From positions 124,001 through 188,000 of the forward strand of contig NZ_JNKC01000005.1 in assembly GCF_000701905.1 (NCBI RefSeq): 64,000 bases of DNA. Direction: 5' to 3'. This DNA is from Proteiniclasticum ruminis DSM 24773. Its GTDB lineage: Bacteria > Bacillota > Clostridia > Clostridiales > Clostridiaceae. Below the pieces are notes generated by a model that was not told the DNA's origin, did not search any database, and saw nothing but the letters and a program-made list of their open reading frames with translations. Shown here piece after piece: positions 55,471 through 64,000 of this stretch (the stretch's first letter is position 1; the number at the start of each line of letters is the position of its first letter). The position numbers and the translations under genes were made by a program.

Positions 55471-56718
55471 ATGATCGATTACAGACAATCCACCCTTGAA
55501 AATGGACTTACTATACTCACGGTGGTGAAACCAGGAAGTCTATTTTCACTCAACCTAGGCATCCGTATCGGTGCGCTCTACGAACCTATGGCTCAGAAAG
55601 GAATCTGTCATTTCATCGAGCATATGCTTTTTAAAGGAACAGAAACTCTGGATAACCAAACCCTCAATCATAAGATTGAACATTTGGGTGGAGATTTCAA
55701 TGCATATACGGACTATATTTCTACGGTGTTCACAGTCTCCGCCATGACCAGTGAACTGGGAGATGCCCTGATGCTGCTCTCTGATATGATCCAGCATCCA
55801 ACCTTCTGTAAGAGCGAGATGGAAAAAGAACGAACTGTGATCATCTCAGAACTGAAAGCCTCTCTGGATGACGTGGAAGACAGCACACATAAACTCCTGT
55901 TCGAAAAAGCCTACAACAGCAGTCCGTTGAAATATGATGTCATTGGCACGAAAGAAAGCATCTCTTCTTTGAGAGCGGAAGATCTTTTCTCATTCCATCA
56001 GAAGCATTATATTCCCAATGAATCCATCTTAGTCCTTGTGTCAGATTTGTCTCACAATGAGGCTGTTTCCATGGTGGAAGATTACTTCGGCACATGGAAA
56101 ACAGGTCCTCAGCCAAAGAAAAACGTGGCCTTTGAAAAGAATACACCGGGCATTCACACCTCCTTTAAGGATATGGAACAGTCCGCCCTGGGTTTTCTCT
56201 ACACCTTTGAAATCAAAGAGGAGGAGAAGCTTCCCCTTCGGGTGCTGAACTATAAACTTGGTGTCAGTGGAAATTCTATTCTTTTCAGAGAGCTTAGAGA
56301 GAACCGTGGACTTGCCTATGATGTATATTCTGATTTGGAGCTTACAGACCCCTTACAGAATCTCATGATTTACACTCAGGTACCTGACGAGCGCCTGGAG
56401 GATGCGGAAGAACTGATTCTGCATATTCTGGAGGAGATCAAACGTGGAGCTTACTTCAAAGAAGAGGATCTTTTTCTGATGAAGAAGGTGCTCACCACCA
56501 GTATCTTCAGCACACTTCACCATCACAGCGATCTGTCATCCTTTATGCTGGATGCTGTGCTCAGCAAAGAGGATCCGCTTTCCTTCCAGAAGGATCTGGA
56601 GAAGCTGAAAGATGTGACACTTCAGGATATCATGAACATTGCAAAGAAAATTTTCACATCACCTACAATTTACAGGTTAAGAGGGGAGGAACATGAAGAC
56701 AATAACGAAGATTTCTGA
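55471..56718 (+). CDS. M16-family zinc peptidase
   Basis: A 415-residue pitrilysin/insulysin-like metallopeptidase. The inverted zinc motif HFIEH (H47, E50, H51) is near the N-terminus, with the third ligand Glu in VIISELKASLDDVED. The protein has the two homologous halves usual for processing-peptidase-like members. I prefer the ATG at 55471 (MIDYRQSTLENGL), near where homologues begin, with GGAG upstream at 55455. The ATG at 55453 directly after the methyltransferase stop lacks a binding site. It overlaps recX by 26 bases. Confidence 0.88.
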   Translation: MIDYRQSTLENGLTILTVVKPGSLFSLNLGIRIGALYEPMAQKGICHFIEHMLFKGTETLDNQTLNHKIEHLGGDFNAYTDYISTVFTVSAMTSELGDALMLLSDMIQHPTFCKSEMEKERTVIISELKASLDDVEDSTHKLLFEKAYNSSPLKYDVIGTKESISSLRAEDLFSFHQKHYIPNESILVLVSDLSHNEAVSMVEDYFGTWKTGPQPKKNVAFEKNTPGIHTSFKDMEQSALGFLYTFEIKEEEKLPLRVLNYKLGVSGNSILFRELRENRGLAYDVYSDLELTDPLQNLMIYTQVPDERLEDAEELILHILEEIKRGAYFKEEDLFLMKKVLTTSIFSTLHHHSDLSSFMLDAVLSKEDPLSFQKDLEKLKDVTLQDIMNIAKKIFTSPTIYRLRGEEHEDNNEDF

Positions 56719-57334
56719 AAACAAGAAAAACAGCAGCCGGGTCAGCATCTACGCTGATGAAGAGTTTCTGCTCTCTTGTGACAAAGAACTGATTTACAAA
56801 AGAGGTCTTGTGAAGGGAATGAAGATTGACACAGATCTTCTGTTGGAAATTGCGAAAGAAGATACCTTCATCCGTGCACGAGAAACAGCCCTTAGAAGTT
56901 TGGAACGGACCATGAAAACGGAAGAGGAGGTTCAGAAGAAACTCCAAGAGAAAGAGTTTGATGAAGACACCATCACACGAGTTCTTTCCCTTTTGAAAGA
57001 GTACAATCTTCTAGATGATGCACGCTATGCGGAGCTTTATCTGAAAGAAAAGCTTCGGTCCAGGGGCCAGAAAAAAGCAAAATATGAACTGCTTCATAAA
57101 GGTGTGGACAAAGAAGTGCTCAATGAGGCACTTGAATCTCTAAAAGACAGCAGCCTTGAAGAAGATACCTGTTTCAAACTAGCTAAAAAGAAATATGATC
57201 AGCTGAGTAAAAGAGAACAGGACCCTTTCAAGCTGAAATCCAAACTCTACACTTTTCTTGCAGGAAAGGGATATGAATACGACCTCATCAGCAGTACCTT
57301 GCGAAAGATCCTTACTGAAGATGAGGAGGAATAA
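56693..57334 (+). CDS. recX: Regulatory protein RecX
   Basis: A 213-residue helical protein of the RecX family, which modulates RecA filaments. Tandem three-helix repeats are visible (RETALRSLERTMKTEEEVQKKL, EYNLLDDARYAELYLKEKLRSRGQKKAKYEL, FKLKSKLYTFLAGKGYEYDLI). GAGGGGAGG inside the M16 gene precedes the ATG. recA is not in this window. A strong terminator follows. Confidence 0.92.
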   Translation: MKTITKISENKKNSSRVSIYADEEFLLSCDKELIYKRGLVKGMKIDTDLLLEIAKEDTFIRARETALRSLERTMKTEEEVQKKLQEKEFDEDTITRVLSLLKEYNLLDDARYAELYLKEKLRSRGQKKAKYELLHKGVDKEVLNEALESLKDSSLEEDTCFKLAKKKYDQLSKREQDPFKLKSKLYTFLAGKGYEYDLISSTLRKILTEDEEE

Positions 57335-57340
57335 CAGCCG

Positions 57341-57378
57341 GAGCAGAGCAGCTTACTAGAGATGCTTTGCTCTTTTTT
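57341..57378 (+). terminator. Terminator after recX
   Basis: GAGCAGAGCA (57341-57350) pairs with TGCTTTGCTC (57363-57372) with one G-U, followed by six T. Confidence 0.88.
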
Positions 57379-57439
57379 CATCCGGAATCTCTTTTATTTT
57401 TTTCCACTCCTTGAGAAAAAATTGTTAACTTTTTTGCTC

Positions 57440-57467
57440 TTTCATTATTTTTTGTCAGTGTTATAAT
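57440..57467 (+). promoter_or_regulatory. Promoter for the fused activase gene
   Basis: TTTCAT (57440-57445) and TATAAT (57462-57467) are spaced by 16 bases; TG before the -10 gives the extended form. Confidence 0.6.
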
Positions 57468-57513
57468 TATTTCTATATTCAAAATACAACAAAGACGGAG
57501 CAGGTGAGTGTTC

Positions 57514-60500
57514 ATGCTGGATAAATTATATTTAGGACTGGACGTTGGATCCACAACAGTAAAAGCTGTTGTTACAGATAAAAATCATCGGATGATCTAC
57601 CATTCGTATGAACGTCATTTTTCAGATATCAGAAGTACCGTGGTGAATGTTATGCAAAAGATCCACGCTGCCTTTGGAGACAGAGAAATACATGTGGCTG
57701 TGACAGGCTCCGGTGGTCTGTCTGTTTCTTCTTGGCTGAAAATCGACTTCATCCAGGAAGTGATCGCATCGACAAAGGCTGTAGAAGCCATAATTCCTGA
57801 TACAGATGTTGCCATCGAGCTGGGAGGAGAAGATGCAAAAATCACCTATTTCAAAGGTTCTGTAGAGCAGAGAATGAACGGCACCTGTGCCGGTGGTACC
57901 GGCGCTTTCATCGACCAGATGGCCGCTCTTCTCAAAACAGATGCCCAGGGACTGAACCACCTGGCAGAAAATGCCACCTATATTTATCCCATTGCCGCAC
58001 GATGTGGTGTGTTTGCAAAAACAGATCTTCAGCCTCTGCTCAATGAAGGAGCAAGAAAAGAAGATCTGGCTGCCTCCATCTTTCAGGCAGTAGTGAATCA
58101 GACCATCTCCGGTCTTGCCTGCGGAAGAAAAATTGAAGGAAAGATTGCTTTTCTTGGAGGACCACTGCATTTTCTCCCAGAGCTGCGAAAACGCTTCATA
58201 GAGACTCTTCATCTGACGCCGGAAGATATCCTGGAACCAGAAAATGCGGAGCTCTATGTCGCCTTAGGCGCTGCTTTAAGCTCTGAAGGAAATTATCCTC
58301 ATCAGCTGAACCTTCTGATGGAAAGAGCAGGAAAACTGAAAGATGTATTCCAGAAAGAAGTCCACAGACTTCCCGCACTGTTTCAGAATGAAGATGATTA
58401 CCAGGCATTCCAGGAAAGACATCACAGCGCACGTGCCATAAGAAAACCGCTTGCCTCTCATAAAGGAGCTGCTTTTTTAGGCATTGACTCAGGCTCCACC
58501 ACAAGCAAGGTGGTGCTCACCGATGAGGACCTCAATATCCTGTACTCCTATTACGGAAGCAATCAGGGTGACCCTCTACAAGAGATTCTGAAAGTTCTGA
58601 AGGAACTTTATCATCTACTGCCGGATGATGTTCATATCGCCCATTCAACGGTAACGGGTTACGGCGAAGGACTCCTGAAGGCAGGGCTGGGGATTGACAC
58701 TGGGGAGATCGAAACCATTGCCCACTACGAGGCTGCAAACCACTTTCTTCCAGGAGTGGATTTCATCTTGGATATTGGTGGACAGGATATGAAGTGCCTC
58801 CGGATCAAAGATGGTGCCATCGATTCCATTCTTCTGAATGAAGCCTGCTCCTCAGGATGCGGATCCTTTATTGAGAGTTTTGCAGAATCCCTGGGAAGCA
58901 GTGTGATGAACTTTGCGAAAGCTGCAGTGTCTTCCTCTGAACCCGTGGATCTTGGCTCCAGATGTACTGTTTTCATGAACTCCAGAGTAAAACAAGCCCA
59001 GAAAGAAGGTGCAAGTCTTTCTGATATCAGCGCTGGGCTTTCTTATTCTGTCATCAAAAATGCGCTTTTTAAAGTCATAAAAGCCAGAGACCCTAAATCC
59101 ATGGGAGAGAAGATCATTGTACAAGGTGGCACCTTCTACAATGACAGCGTTCTCCGTGCTTTCGAGCTTATTTCTGAAAGGGAAGCCGTTCGTCCGGATA
59201 TTGCAGGACTCATGGGTGCCTTTGGCGCAGCAAAAATATCAAGGGATCGCTATACCGGCAAAGAAACCACTCTAATTTCTTTAAGAGAACTCGACGCCCT
59301 TCATCCCAAAACCGAAATGCGAAGATGTAAGCTTTGCAATAACCACTGTCCTCTGACCATTACCTTCTTTAAAGAAGGACAGGAGGAGTATATTACTGGA
59401 AACCGCTGTGAAAGACCACTGGCCTCCAAAAATGCACGTGAAAAACTCCCAAACCTTTATGACTACAAATACCAGAGAACTTTCCGCTACAAACCCTCTA
59501 CAAAAGTGGAGGAGAGCAGGGGTACTGTGGGCATTCCAAGGGTGCTGAACCTTTTTGAGAACTATCCATTCTGGGCCGCTTTTTTTGACAGTCTGAAATT
59601 CCGTGTGGTGCTTTCACCTGCTTCCTCCAAGACTCTTTATGAAAAAGGGATGAGCAGCATACCATCAGAATCTGTATGTTATCCTGGAAAGCTGACCCAT
59701 GGACATATTGCTTCCTTGGCGGAGAAGAACGTAGATTTTATTTTCTATCCCTGTATCCCCTACGAGGAGAAAGAGGACACAGGTGCCAGCAACCACTATA
59801 ACTGTCCTGTGGTTACCTCTTACCCAGAAGTGATCAAAAACAATATGGATGTACTTCACTTAAACCATGTGAAATTTCTTCATCCATTCCTGAACCTTCA
59901 GGATCGGAAACATCTTTCGAAAAAACTGTACGACGTCCTTTCAAAGCACTACTCCATCACTCTTTCTGAAGTAAAGGAAGCTGTGAGAAGAGGGTACATT
60001 GAGGTGGAATCCTATAAGAAGGATATCCGACAGAAAGGGGAGGAAGTGGTCCGGTATCTGGATGAAACGGGTCATAAAGGCATCGTTCTTGCAGGAAGAC
60101 CTTACCATGTGGATCCAGAAGTGCATCATGGCATTCCGAATCTGATCATAGAGCAGGGGATGGCGGTGCTGACAGAAGACTCCGTGGCGCATCTGTCTCA
60201 GGTAGAACGGCCACTGCGTGTGGTGGATCAGTGGACCTACCACAACAGGCTCTACCGTGCGGCTGCCTTTGTCAGCAAAAAAGAGAATCTGGAGCTCGTT
60301 CAGCTCACAAGTTTCGGCTGTGGTCTTGATGCAGTAACCAGTGATCAGGTAGAAGAGATTCTCAGAAGCAAAAATAAACTGTTCACCCTCCTGAAGATTG
60401 ATGAGGGGAACAATCTTGGTGCTGCAAGGATAAGAATCCGGTCACTCAAGGCAACCATGGAAGAACGGATCCGCAATGAAATCCATTCAACCGATACGCC

Positions 60501-61806
60501 GCTGACCTATGACCGGCCTATCTTCACCAAAGAAATGAAAGAAAAGCATACCATCCTTTGTCCCCAGATGTCTCCGATACATTTCCGATTCGTGGAAGCT
60601 GTGCTCAAGCACCAGGGCTTCCATGTGGTGGTGCTTCCGGATACGGACTTCGCAGCAGTGGATGAAGGCCTGAAGTATGTCAATAATGATGCCTGCTATC
60701 CCTCCATTCTGGTGGTAGGGCAGATGATCAAAGCGCTGAAAAGTGGGGAGTATGATGTCAACAACACATCCTGCCTCATCACGCAGACAGGAGGCGGCTG
60801 CCGGGCTACAAATTATGTGGCATTTCTCAGAAAAGCACTGAAAGACGCTGGATTTTCTCAAATCCCAGTGATTCCTTTGTCTGTTCAGCAGTTTGAAAAA
60901 CATCCCGGAATGAAACTGGATCTGAAAACACTGAGCGGTGCTCTTCAGGCGCTGCTGTATGGCGATCTTCTTATGAGAGTCCTTTATCGGGTCCGTCCCT
61001 ATGAAGTCATCAAAGGTTCTGCCAATGCGCTCTACGAGACCATGAGCCTGGAAGTGGAAGAAGTTCTTAAAAACCCAACGCTTTCTTCCTTCAAGATGCA
61101 AGTCCGAAGAATCGTGGATCTTTTTGATACCCTGGAGCTGAAAGAGACGGTAAAGCCTAAGGTGGGTCTTGTGGGAGAAATTCTTGTGAAATTCCATCCT
61201 ACGGCCAACAACTCTGTTGTTCAGGTCATTGAAGAGAACGGTTGCGAAGCTGTGATGCCGGACCTGACAGATTTTCTTCTCTATTGTGCCTACAATAATG
61301 TAGCAAAGCATGAGGAGCTGCATCTCAGTCTTGGGAAGGCCATGGCAAGTAAAGCTGTCATCGGACTGATTGAAAGTATCCGAAAACCAATGAAAGAAGC
61401 TCTTGCTGATTCTAAAAGGTTCCATGCACCCAGCAGGATTGAACATCTTGCAGCGATCACAAAAGATATTGTTCAGATTGGAAATCAGACGGGTGAAGGA
61501 TGGTTTCTGACGGGTGAGATGCTGGAGCTCATTGAAGAAGGAGTGGAGAACATCATCTGCATGCAGCCCTTTGCCTGTCTTCCAAATCACATCACCGGAA
61601 AAGGGGTCATCAAAAAGCTCCGTGAGGAAAATGAGAATGTGAACATCACAGCCATCGATTATGATCCAGGCGCCAGCGAGGTGAATCAGCTGAACCGAAT
61701 CAAGCTCATGCTCTCCATTGCCTTCAAGAATCTGGAAAAGAACCAAAAGAACCAAGACATCGATGCAACGGAAAACCGCTTGACAATCCTCAAGAGGCAG
61801 ATATAA
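57514..61806 (+). CDS. Fused acyl-CoA dehydratase activase / HgdB-like Fe-S protein
   Basis: A 1430-residue cytoplasmic protein that fuses ATP-driven electron activator modules to a dehydratase-like part. Domain order: ASKHA module 1 (about 4-265, [12 protein letters not shown]; Cys125 and Cys164), ASKHA module 2 (about 320-580, [12 protein letters not shown]; Cys445, Cys449, Cys484), a DUF2229-type region (about 600-900) with CKLCNNHC...NRCER, and an HgdB/BcrB-like region (about 1010-1400) with [22 protein letters not shown] and [11 protein letters not shown]. In HgdC-type activases two subunits hold one 4Fe-4S cluster through two Cys each, 39 residues apart; both modules here keep that 39-residue spacing. 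I chose the ATG at 57514 with AGGTGAG upstream. Family members are common in anaerobes, but the reaction is unknown. Confidence 0.9.
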   Translation: MLDKLYLGLDVGSTTVKAVVTDKNHRMIYHSYERHFSDIRSTVVNVMQKIHAAFGDREIHVAVTGSGGLSVSSWLKIDFIQEVIASTKAVEAIIPDTDVAIELGGEDAKITYFKGSVEQRMNGTCAGGTGAFIDQMAALLKTDAQGLNHLAENATYIYPIAARCGVFAKTDLQPLLNEGARKEDLAASIFQAVVNQTISGLACGRKIEGKIAFLGGPLHFLPELRKRFIETLHLTPEDILEPENAELYVALGAALSSEGNYPHQLNLLMERAGKLKDVFQKEVHRLPALFQNEDDYQAFQERHHSARAIRKPLASHKGAAFLGIDSGSTTSKVVLTDEDLNILYSYYGSNQGDPLQEILKVLKELYHLLPDDVHIAHSTVTGYGEGLLKAGLGIDTGEIETIAHYEAANHFLPGVDFILDIGGQDMKCLRIKDGAIDSILLNEACSSGCGSFIESFAESLGSSVMNFAKAAVSSSEPVDLGSRCTVFMNSRVKQAQKEGASLSDISAGLSYSVIKNALFKVIKARDPKSMGEKIIVQGGTFYNDSVLRAFELISEREAVRPDIAGLMGAFGAAKISRDRYTGKETTLISLRELDALHPKTEMRRCKLCNNHCPLTITFFKEGQEEYITGNRCERPLASKNAREKLPNLYDYKYQRTFRYKPSTKVEESRGTVGIPRVLNLFENYPFWAAFFDSLKFRVVLSPASSKTLYEKGMSSIPSESVCYPGKLTHGHIASLAEKNVDFIFYPCIPYEEKEDTGASNHYNCPVVTSYPEVIKNNMDVLHLNHVKFLHPFLNLQDRKHLSKKLYDVLSKHYSITLSEVKEAVRRGYIEVESYKKDIRQKGEEVVRYLDETGHKGIVLAGRPYHVDPEVHHGIPNLIIEQGMAVLTEDSVAHLSQVERPLRVVDQWTYHNRLYRAAAFVSKKENLELVQLTSFGCGLDAVTSDQVEEILRSKNKLFTLLKIDEGNNLGAARIRIRSLKATMEERIRNEIHSTDTPLTYDRPIFTKEMKEKHTILCPQMSPIHFRFVEAVLKHQGFHVVVLPDTDFAAVDEGLKYVNNDACYPSILVVGQMIKALKSGEYDVNNTSCLITQTGGGCRATNYVAFLRKALKDAGFSQIPVIPLSVQQFEKHPGMKLDLKTLSGALQALLYGDLLMRVLYRVRPYEVIKGSANALYETMSLEVEEVLKNPTLSSFKMQVRRIVDLFDTLELKETVKPKVGLVGEILVKFHPTANNSVVQVIEENGCEAVMPDLTDFLLYCAYNNVAKHEELHLSLGKAMASKAVIGLIESIRKPMKEALADSKRFHAPSRIEHLAAITKDIVQIGNQTGEGWFLTGEMLELIEEGVENIICMQPFACLPNHITGKGVIKKLREENENVNITAIDYDPGASEVNQLNRIKLMLSIAFKNLEKNQKNQDIDATENRLTILKRQI

Positions 61807-61828
61807 TTAGAATATATGTGAAATGCGC

Positions 61829-62054
61829 TGAAAAAGAGGAGTATCCATGAGGATGTGCCAGAGAGGAAAACCCTAGGCTGAAAGGTTTTCTCATTTGAAC
61901 CGTGGAGAAGGTAGCTTTTGAGCTTCTGGACTGAACTTTTATCTGTAAGTCCAGACGGTTGTTCCCAACCGTTATGTTTTGAGAGCCCATGGAAGTGGGA
62001 ATAAAGGTGGTACCGCGAGTCTTCGTCCTTTTACAGGATGAAGACTCTTTTTTT
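61829..62054 (+). promoter_or_regulatory. T-box riboswitch of valS (specifier GUA, valine)
   Basis: Stem I shows AGTA (61840-61843) opposite GAAG followed by the specifier GTA at 61911-61913, with TCCA/TGGA closing above, so tRNA-Val is read. Stem III is GACGGTTG-TTCC-CAACCGTT. The T-box AAGGTGGTACCGCG is at 62004-62017; its TGGT pairs with the uncharged tRNA end ACCA. The terminator pairs GAGTCTTCGTCC with GGATGAAGACTC, followed by seven T. Uncharged tRNA-Val should allow transcription of valS. Confidence 0.95.
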
Positions 62055-62136
62055 ATACACATTTTTCAGTATGCATATAGCTATGTTTGTACATTTTCTG
62101 TCCATGTGGGACAGAGGAATTCACTAGGAGGAAATT

Positions 62137-64000
62137 ATGGAAAAGAAAAATCTCAACACAACGTACAACCCAAAGGATTTTGAGAAAAGAATCTATGAAC
62201 ACTGGCTGAAGAAGGACTACTTCACAGCCAAGGTGAATCCGGATAAAAAACCGTACACCATTGTGATGCCACCACCAAATATCACAGGAAAACTGCACAT
62301 GGGTCATGCGCTGGATCTCACACTTCAGGATATGCTCATCAGATTCAAGAGAATGCAGGGTTTTGAGACCTTATGGCTTCCCGGAGAAGATCATGCATCC
62401 ATTGCCACAGAGGTCCGGGTGGAAAATGAGCTTCTGAAAGAAGGCATCGTAAAAAAAGAAATCGGCCGAGAAGCTTTCCTCGAAAAGGTCTATGAATGGT
62501 CCGAAGAATATCGCGGAAAGATCAGAGATCAAGTTAAGAAACTGGGTTCTTCCTGTGATTTCACAAGAGAAGCCTTCACCATGGATGATAATCTTTCCAG
62601 AGCAGTCCGTGAGGTTTTTGTAAAGCTGTATAATGATGGGCTGATCTACCGTGGAGACAGAATCACCAACTGGTGTCCAAAGTGCCAGACAGCTCTTTCA
62701 GATGCAGAAATTGAATATGTGGAGACACAAGGCAACTTCTGGCATTTCAGATATCCTCTGACAGATGGAACTGGATACCTGGTCATTGCCACCACAAGAC
62801 CGGAAACCATGCTGGGCGATACGGCTGTTGCTGTTCATCCAGAGGATGAACGGTTCCAGCACCTGGTTGGAAAAACCCTCACACTGCCCCTCATGAACCG
62901 GATCATTCCCATTGTGGCTGATGAGTATGTAGACAAGGAGTTTGGAACAGGTTGCGTAAAGATTACGCCCGCCCATGATCCTAATGACTTCCATGTAGGT
63001 GCCAGACATCATCTGGAAGCCATTAAAGTACTGGATGACCGTGGTGTTGTCAACGAACTGGGCGGAAAATACCAAGGAATGGACAGATATGAAGCAAGAA
63101 AAGCCATTGTCAAGGACATGGAAGAACTTGGTCTTTTGGAAAAAATCCAGCCTCATGTTCATAACGTGAATACCCATGACCGATGCGGAACAGTCATCGA
63201 ACCTATCATGTCCAAACAGTGGTACGTAGAGATGAAGCCTCTGGCAGGACCTGCCATTGAAGCGGTAAAATCAAGAAAAACAAACTTTGTCCCAGAACGT
63301 TTTGAGAAAACATATTTCCACTGGCTGGAGAATATTCAGGACTGGTGTATTTCCAGACAGCTGTGGTGGGGACATCGAATTCCAGTCTGGTACTGTGATG
63401 ACTGCCATGAAATCAATGTATCCAATGATGCTCCTACTTCCTGCAAAAAATGCGGAAGCACAAATCTCAGAGAAGAGGAAGATGTGCTGGATACCTGGTT
63501 CAGTTCTGCTCTATGGCCATTTTCCACACTGGGATGGCCCAATGAAACAGAAGATCTCAAATATTTCTATCCAACATCGACCCTGGTCACCGGGTATGAT
63601 ATCATTCCATTCTGGGTCATGAGAATGATGTTCTCCGGACTTTACAACATGAAGGAGATCCCATTTGATACTGTCTTTATTCATGGTATCGTGAGAGATT
63701 CCCAGGGCAGAAAGATGAGTAAGTCCTTAGGCAACGGCGTGGATCCGCTTCTCACCATCGATGAGTATGGTGCAGACGCCTTGAGATTCATGCTGATTAC
63801 AGGAAATGCACCTGGAAGCGACATCCGTTTCTACCCTGAACGTGTAGAAGCCGCAAGAAACTTTGCCAATAAACTATGGAATGCTTCCAGATTTGTACTC
63901 ATGAACCTGGATGACACCCTGCTTGAAACCTATAAAGACAGCGAGAACTACAGCTTGGCTGACCGCTGGATCCTGTCCAAGATGAATCATCTGATCGAGG
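62137..64000 (+). CDS. valS: Valyl-tRNA synthetase (3'-truncated by window end)
   Basis: Class I synthetase that charges tRNA-Val. 621 codons are visible; full-length enzymes have about 880 residues, so the anticodon-binding domain and C-terminal coiled coil are beyond the window. The HIGH motif is [15 protein letters not shown] with H54-M-G-H57, the editing (CP1) domain contains [17 protein letters not shown], and the KMSKS loop is at residues 526-530 (KMSKSLGN). Zinc-type cysteines appear in NWCPKCQ and CDDCHE. GGAGG precedes the ATG. The valine T-box lies directly upstream. Confidence 0.97.
   Translation, partial: MEKKNLNTTYNPKDFEKRIYEHWLKKDYFTAKVNPDKKPYTIVMPPPNITGKLHMGHALDLTLQDMLIRFKRMQGFETLWLPGEDHASIATEVRVENELLKEGIVKKEIGREAFLEKVYEWSEEYRGKIRDQVKKLGSSCDFTREAFTMDDNLSRAVREVFVKLYNDGLIYRGDRITNWCPKCQTALSDAEIEYVETQGNFWHFRYPLTDGTGYLVIATTRPETMLGDTAVAVHPEDERFQHLVGKTLTLPLMNRIIPIVADEYVDKEFGTGCVKITPAHDPNDFHVGARHHLEAIKVLDDRGVVNELGGKYQGMDRYEARKAIVKDMEELGLLEKIQPHVHNVNTHDRCGTVIEPIMSKQWYVEMKPLAGPAIEAVKSRKTNFVPERFEKTYFHWLENIQDWCISRQLWWGHRIPVWYCDDCHEINVSNDAPTSCKKCGSTNLREEEDVLDTWFSSALWPFSTLGWPNETEDLKYFYPTSTLVTGYDIIPFWVMRMMFSGLYNMKEIPFDTVFIHGIVRDSQGRKMSKSLGNGVDPLLTIDEYGADALRFMLITGNAPGSDIRFYPERVEAARNFANKLWNASRFVLMNLDDTLLETYKDSENYSLADRWILSKMNHLIE

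Noticed and set aside
57508-57513. GTG start six bases upstream for the fused activase
   Set aside because: It overlaps the ribosome binding site AGGTGAG; the ATG at 57514 is better placed.
60487-61755. Open frame of about 422 codons on the - strand within the fused activase gene
   Set aside because: Antisense shadow with unusual residue composition and no start signals.
1-64000. Mobile elements, CRISPR arrays, rRNA or tRNA genes
   Set aside because: No transposase or integrase, no direct-repeat/spacer array, no rRNA signature and no tRNA cloverleaf were seen by eye; tRNAscan and an IS search would be needed to exclude them fully.

Overview
The window comes from a low-to-mid GC, strictly anaerobic member of the Clostridia (Bacillota). 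The evidence is a B12-type class II ribonucleotide reductase, a six-gene Rnf complex, a fused 2-hydroxyacyl-CoA dehydratase-type activase, SAM-I and T-box leaders, paired glgC/glgD and strong AGGAGG ribosome binding sites. I do not assign a genus. The DNA reads as chromosomal core. I found no rRNA, tRNA, CRISPR array, insertion sequence, phage gene or clear pseudogene, and composition looks even throughout.

Layout. 1-9.9 kb: glycogen cluster glgB(partial)-glgC-glgD-glgA-glgP, then a GH13 amylase-type hydrolase. 9.9-16.7 kb: single genes with their own signals: a membrane-anchored D,D-carboxypeptidase, a ComEA-like lipoprotein, gltX, a secreted ComEC-type metallo-beta-lactamase-fold hydrolase, plsC, an Lrp/AsnC regulator and a small membrane protein. 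16.7-21.8 kb: nrdJ behind two apparent NrdR boxes, and on the other strand a gamma-carbonic anhydrase/CvfB/free-methionine-sulfoxide reductase operon. 21.8-27.7 kb: an aromatic-acid-exporter-like protein, a Ca2+ P-type ATPase and glutamine-dependent NAD synthetase. 28.0-38.6 kb: purine operon purL-E-C-F-M-N-H-D, tightly packed. 38.7-41.5 kb: SAM-I riboswitch and metN-I-Q. 41.6-46.9 kb: rnfCDGEAB. 47.1-50.9 kb: thiolase, NfeD plus stomatin-like SPFH pair, and a short-chain dehydrogenase. 51.0-54.5 kb: MocR-type regulator, response regulator and histidine kinase on one strand. 54.7-57.3 kb: methyltransferase, M16 peptidase, recX. 57.5-61.8 kb: a 1430-residue fused activase/dehydratase-like Fe-S protein. 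61.8-64 kb: a valine T-box and valS (cut by the window end).

How the parts fit. The glycogen genes cover synthesis and breakdown of a glucan store. The pur operon covers nearly all steps from PRPP to IMP but lacks purB and purK here. Rnf, thiolase, nrdJ and the fused activase point to ferredoxin-based anaerobic energy metabolism. The most unusual features are the Rnf flavin sites (RnfG has a duplicated FMN-binding domain while RnfD lacks the usual flavinylation motif), the single-chain activase with two complete cysteine pairs, the paired NrdR-like boxes, and several perfect palindromes at promoters (purL, mocR, nfeD, thiolase) that no recognised regulator here explains. I found no wholly new multi-gene system.
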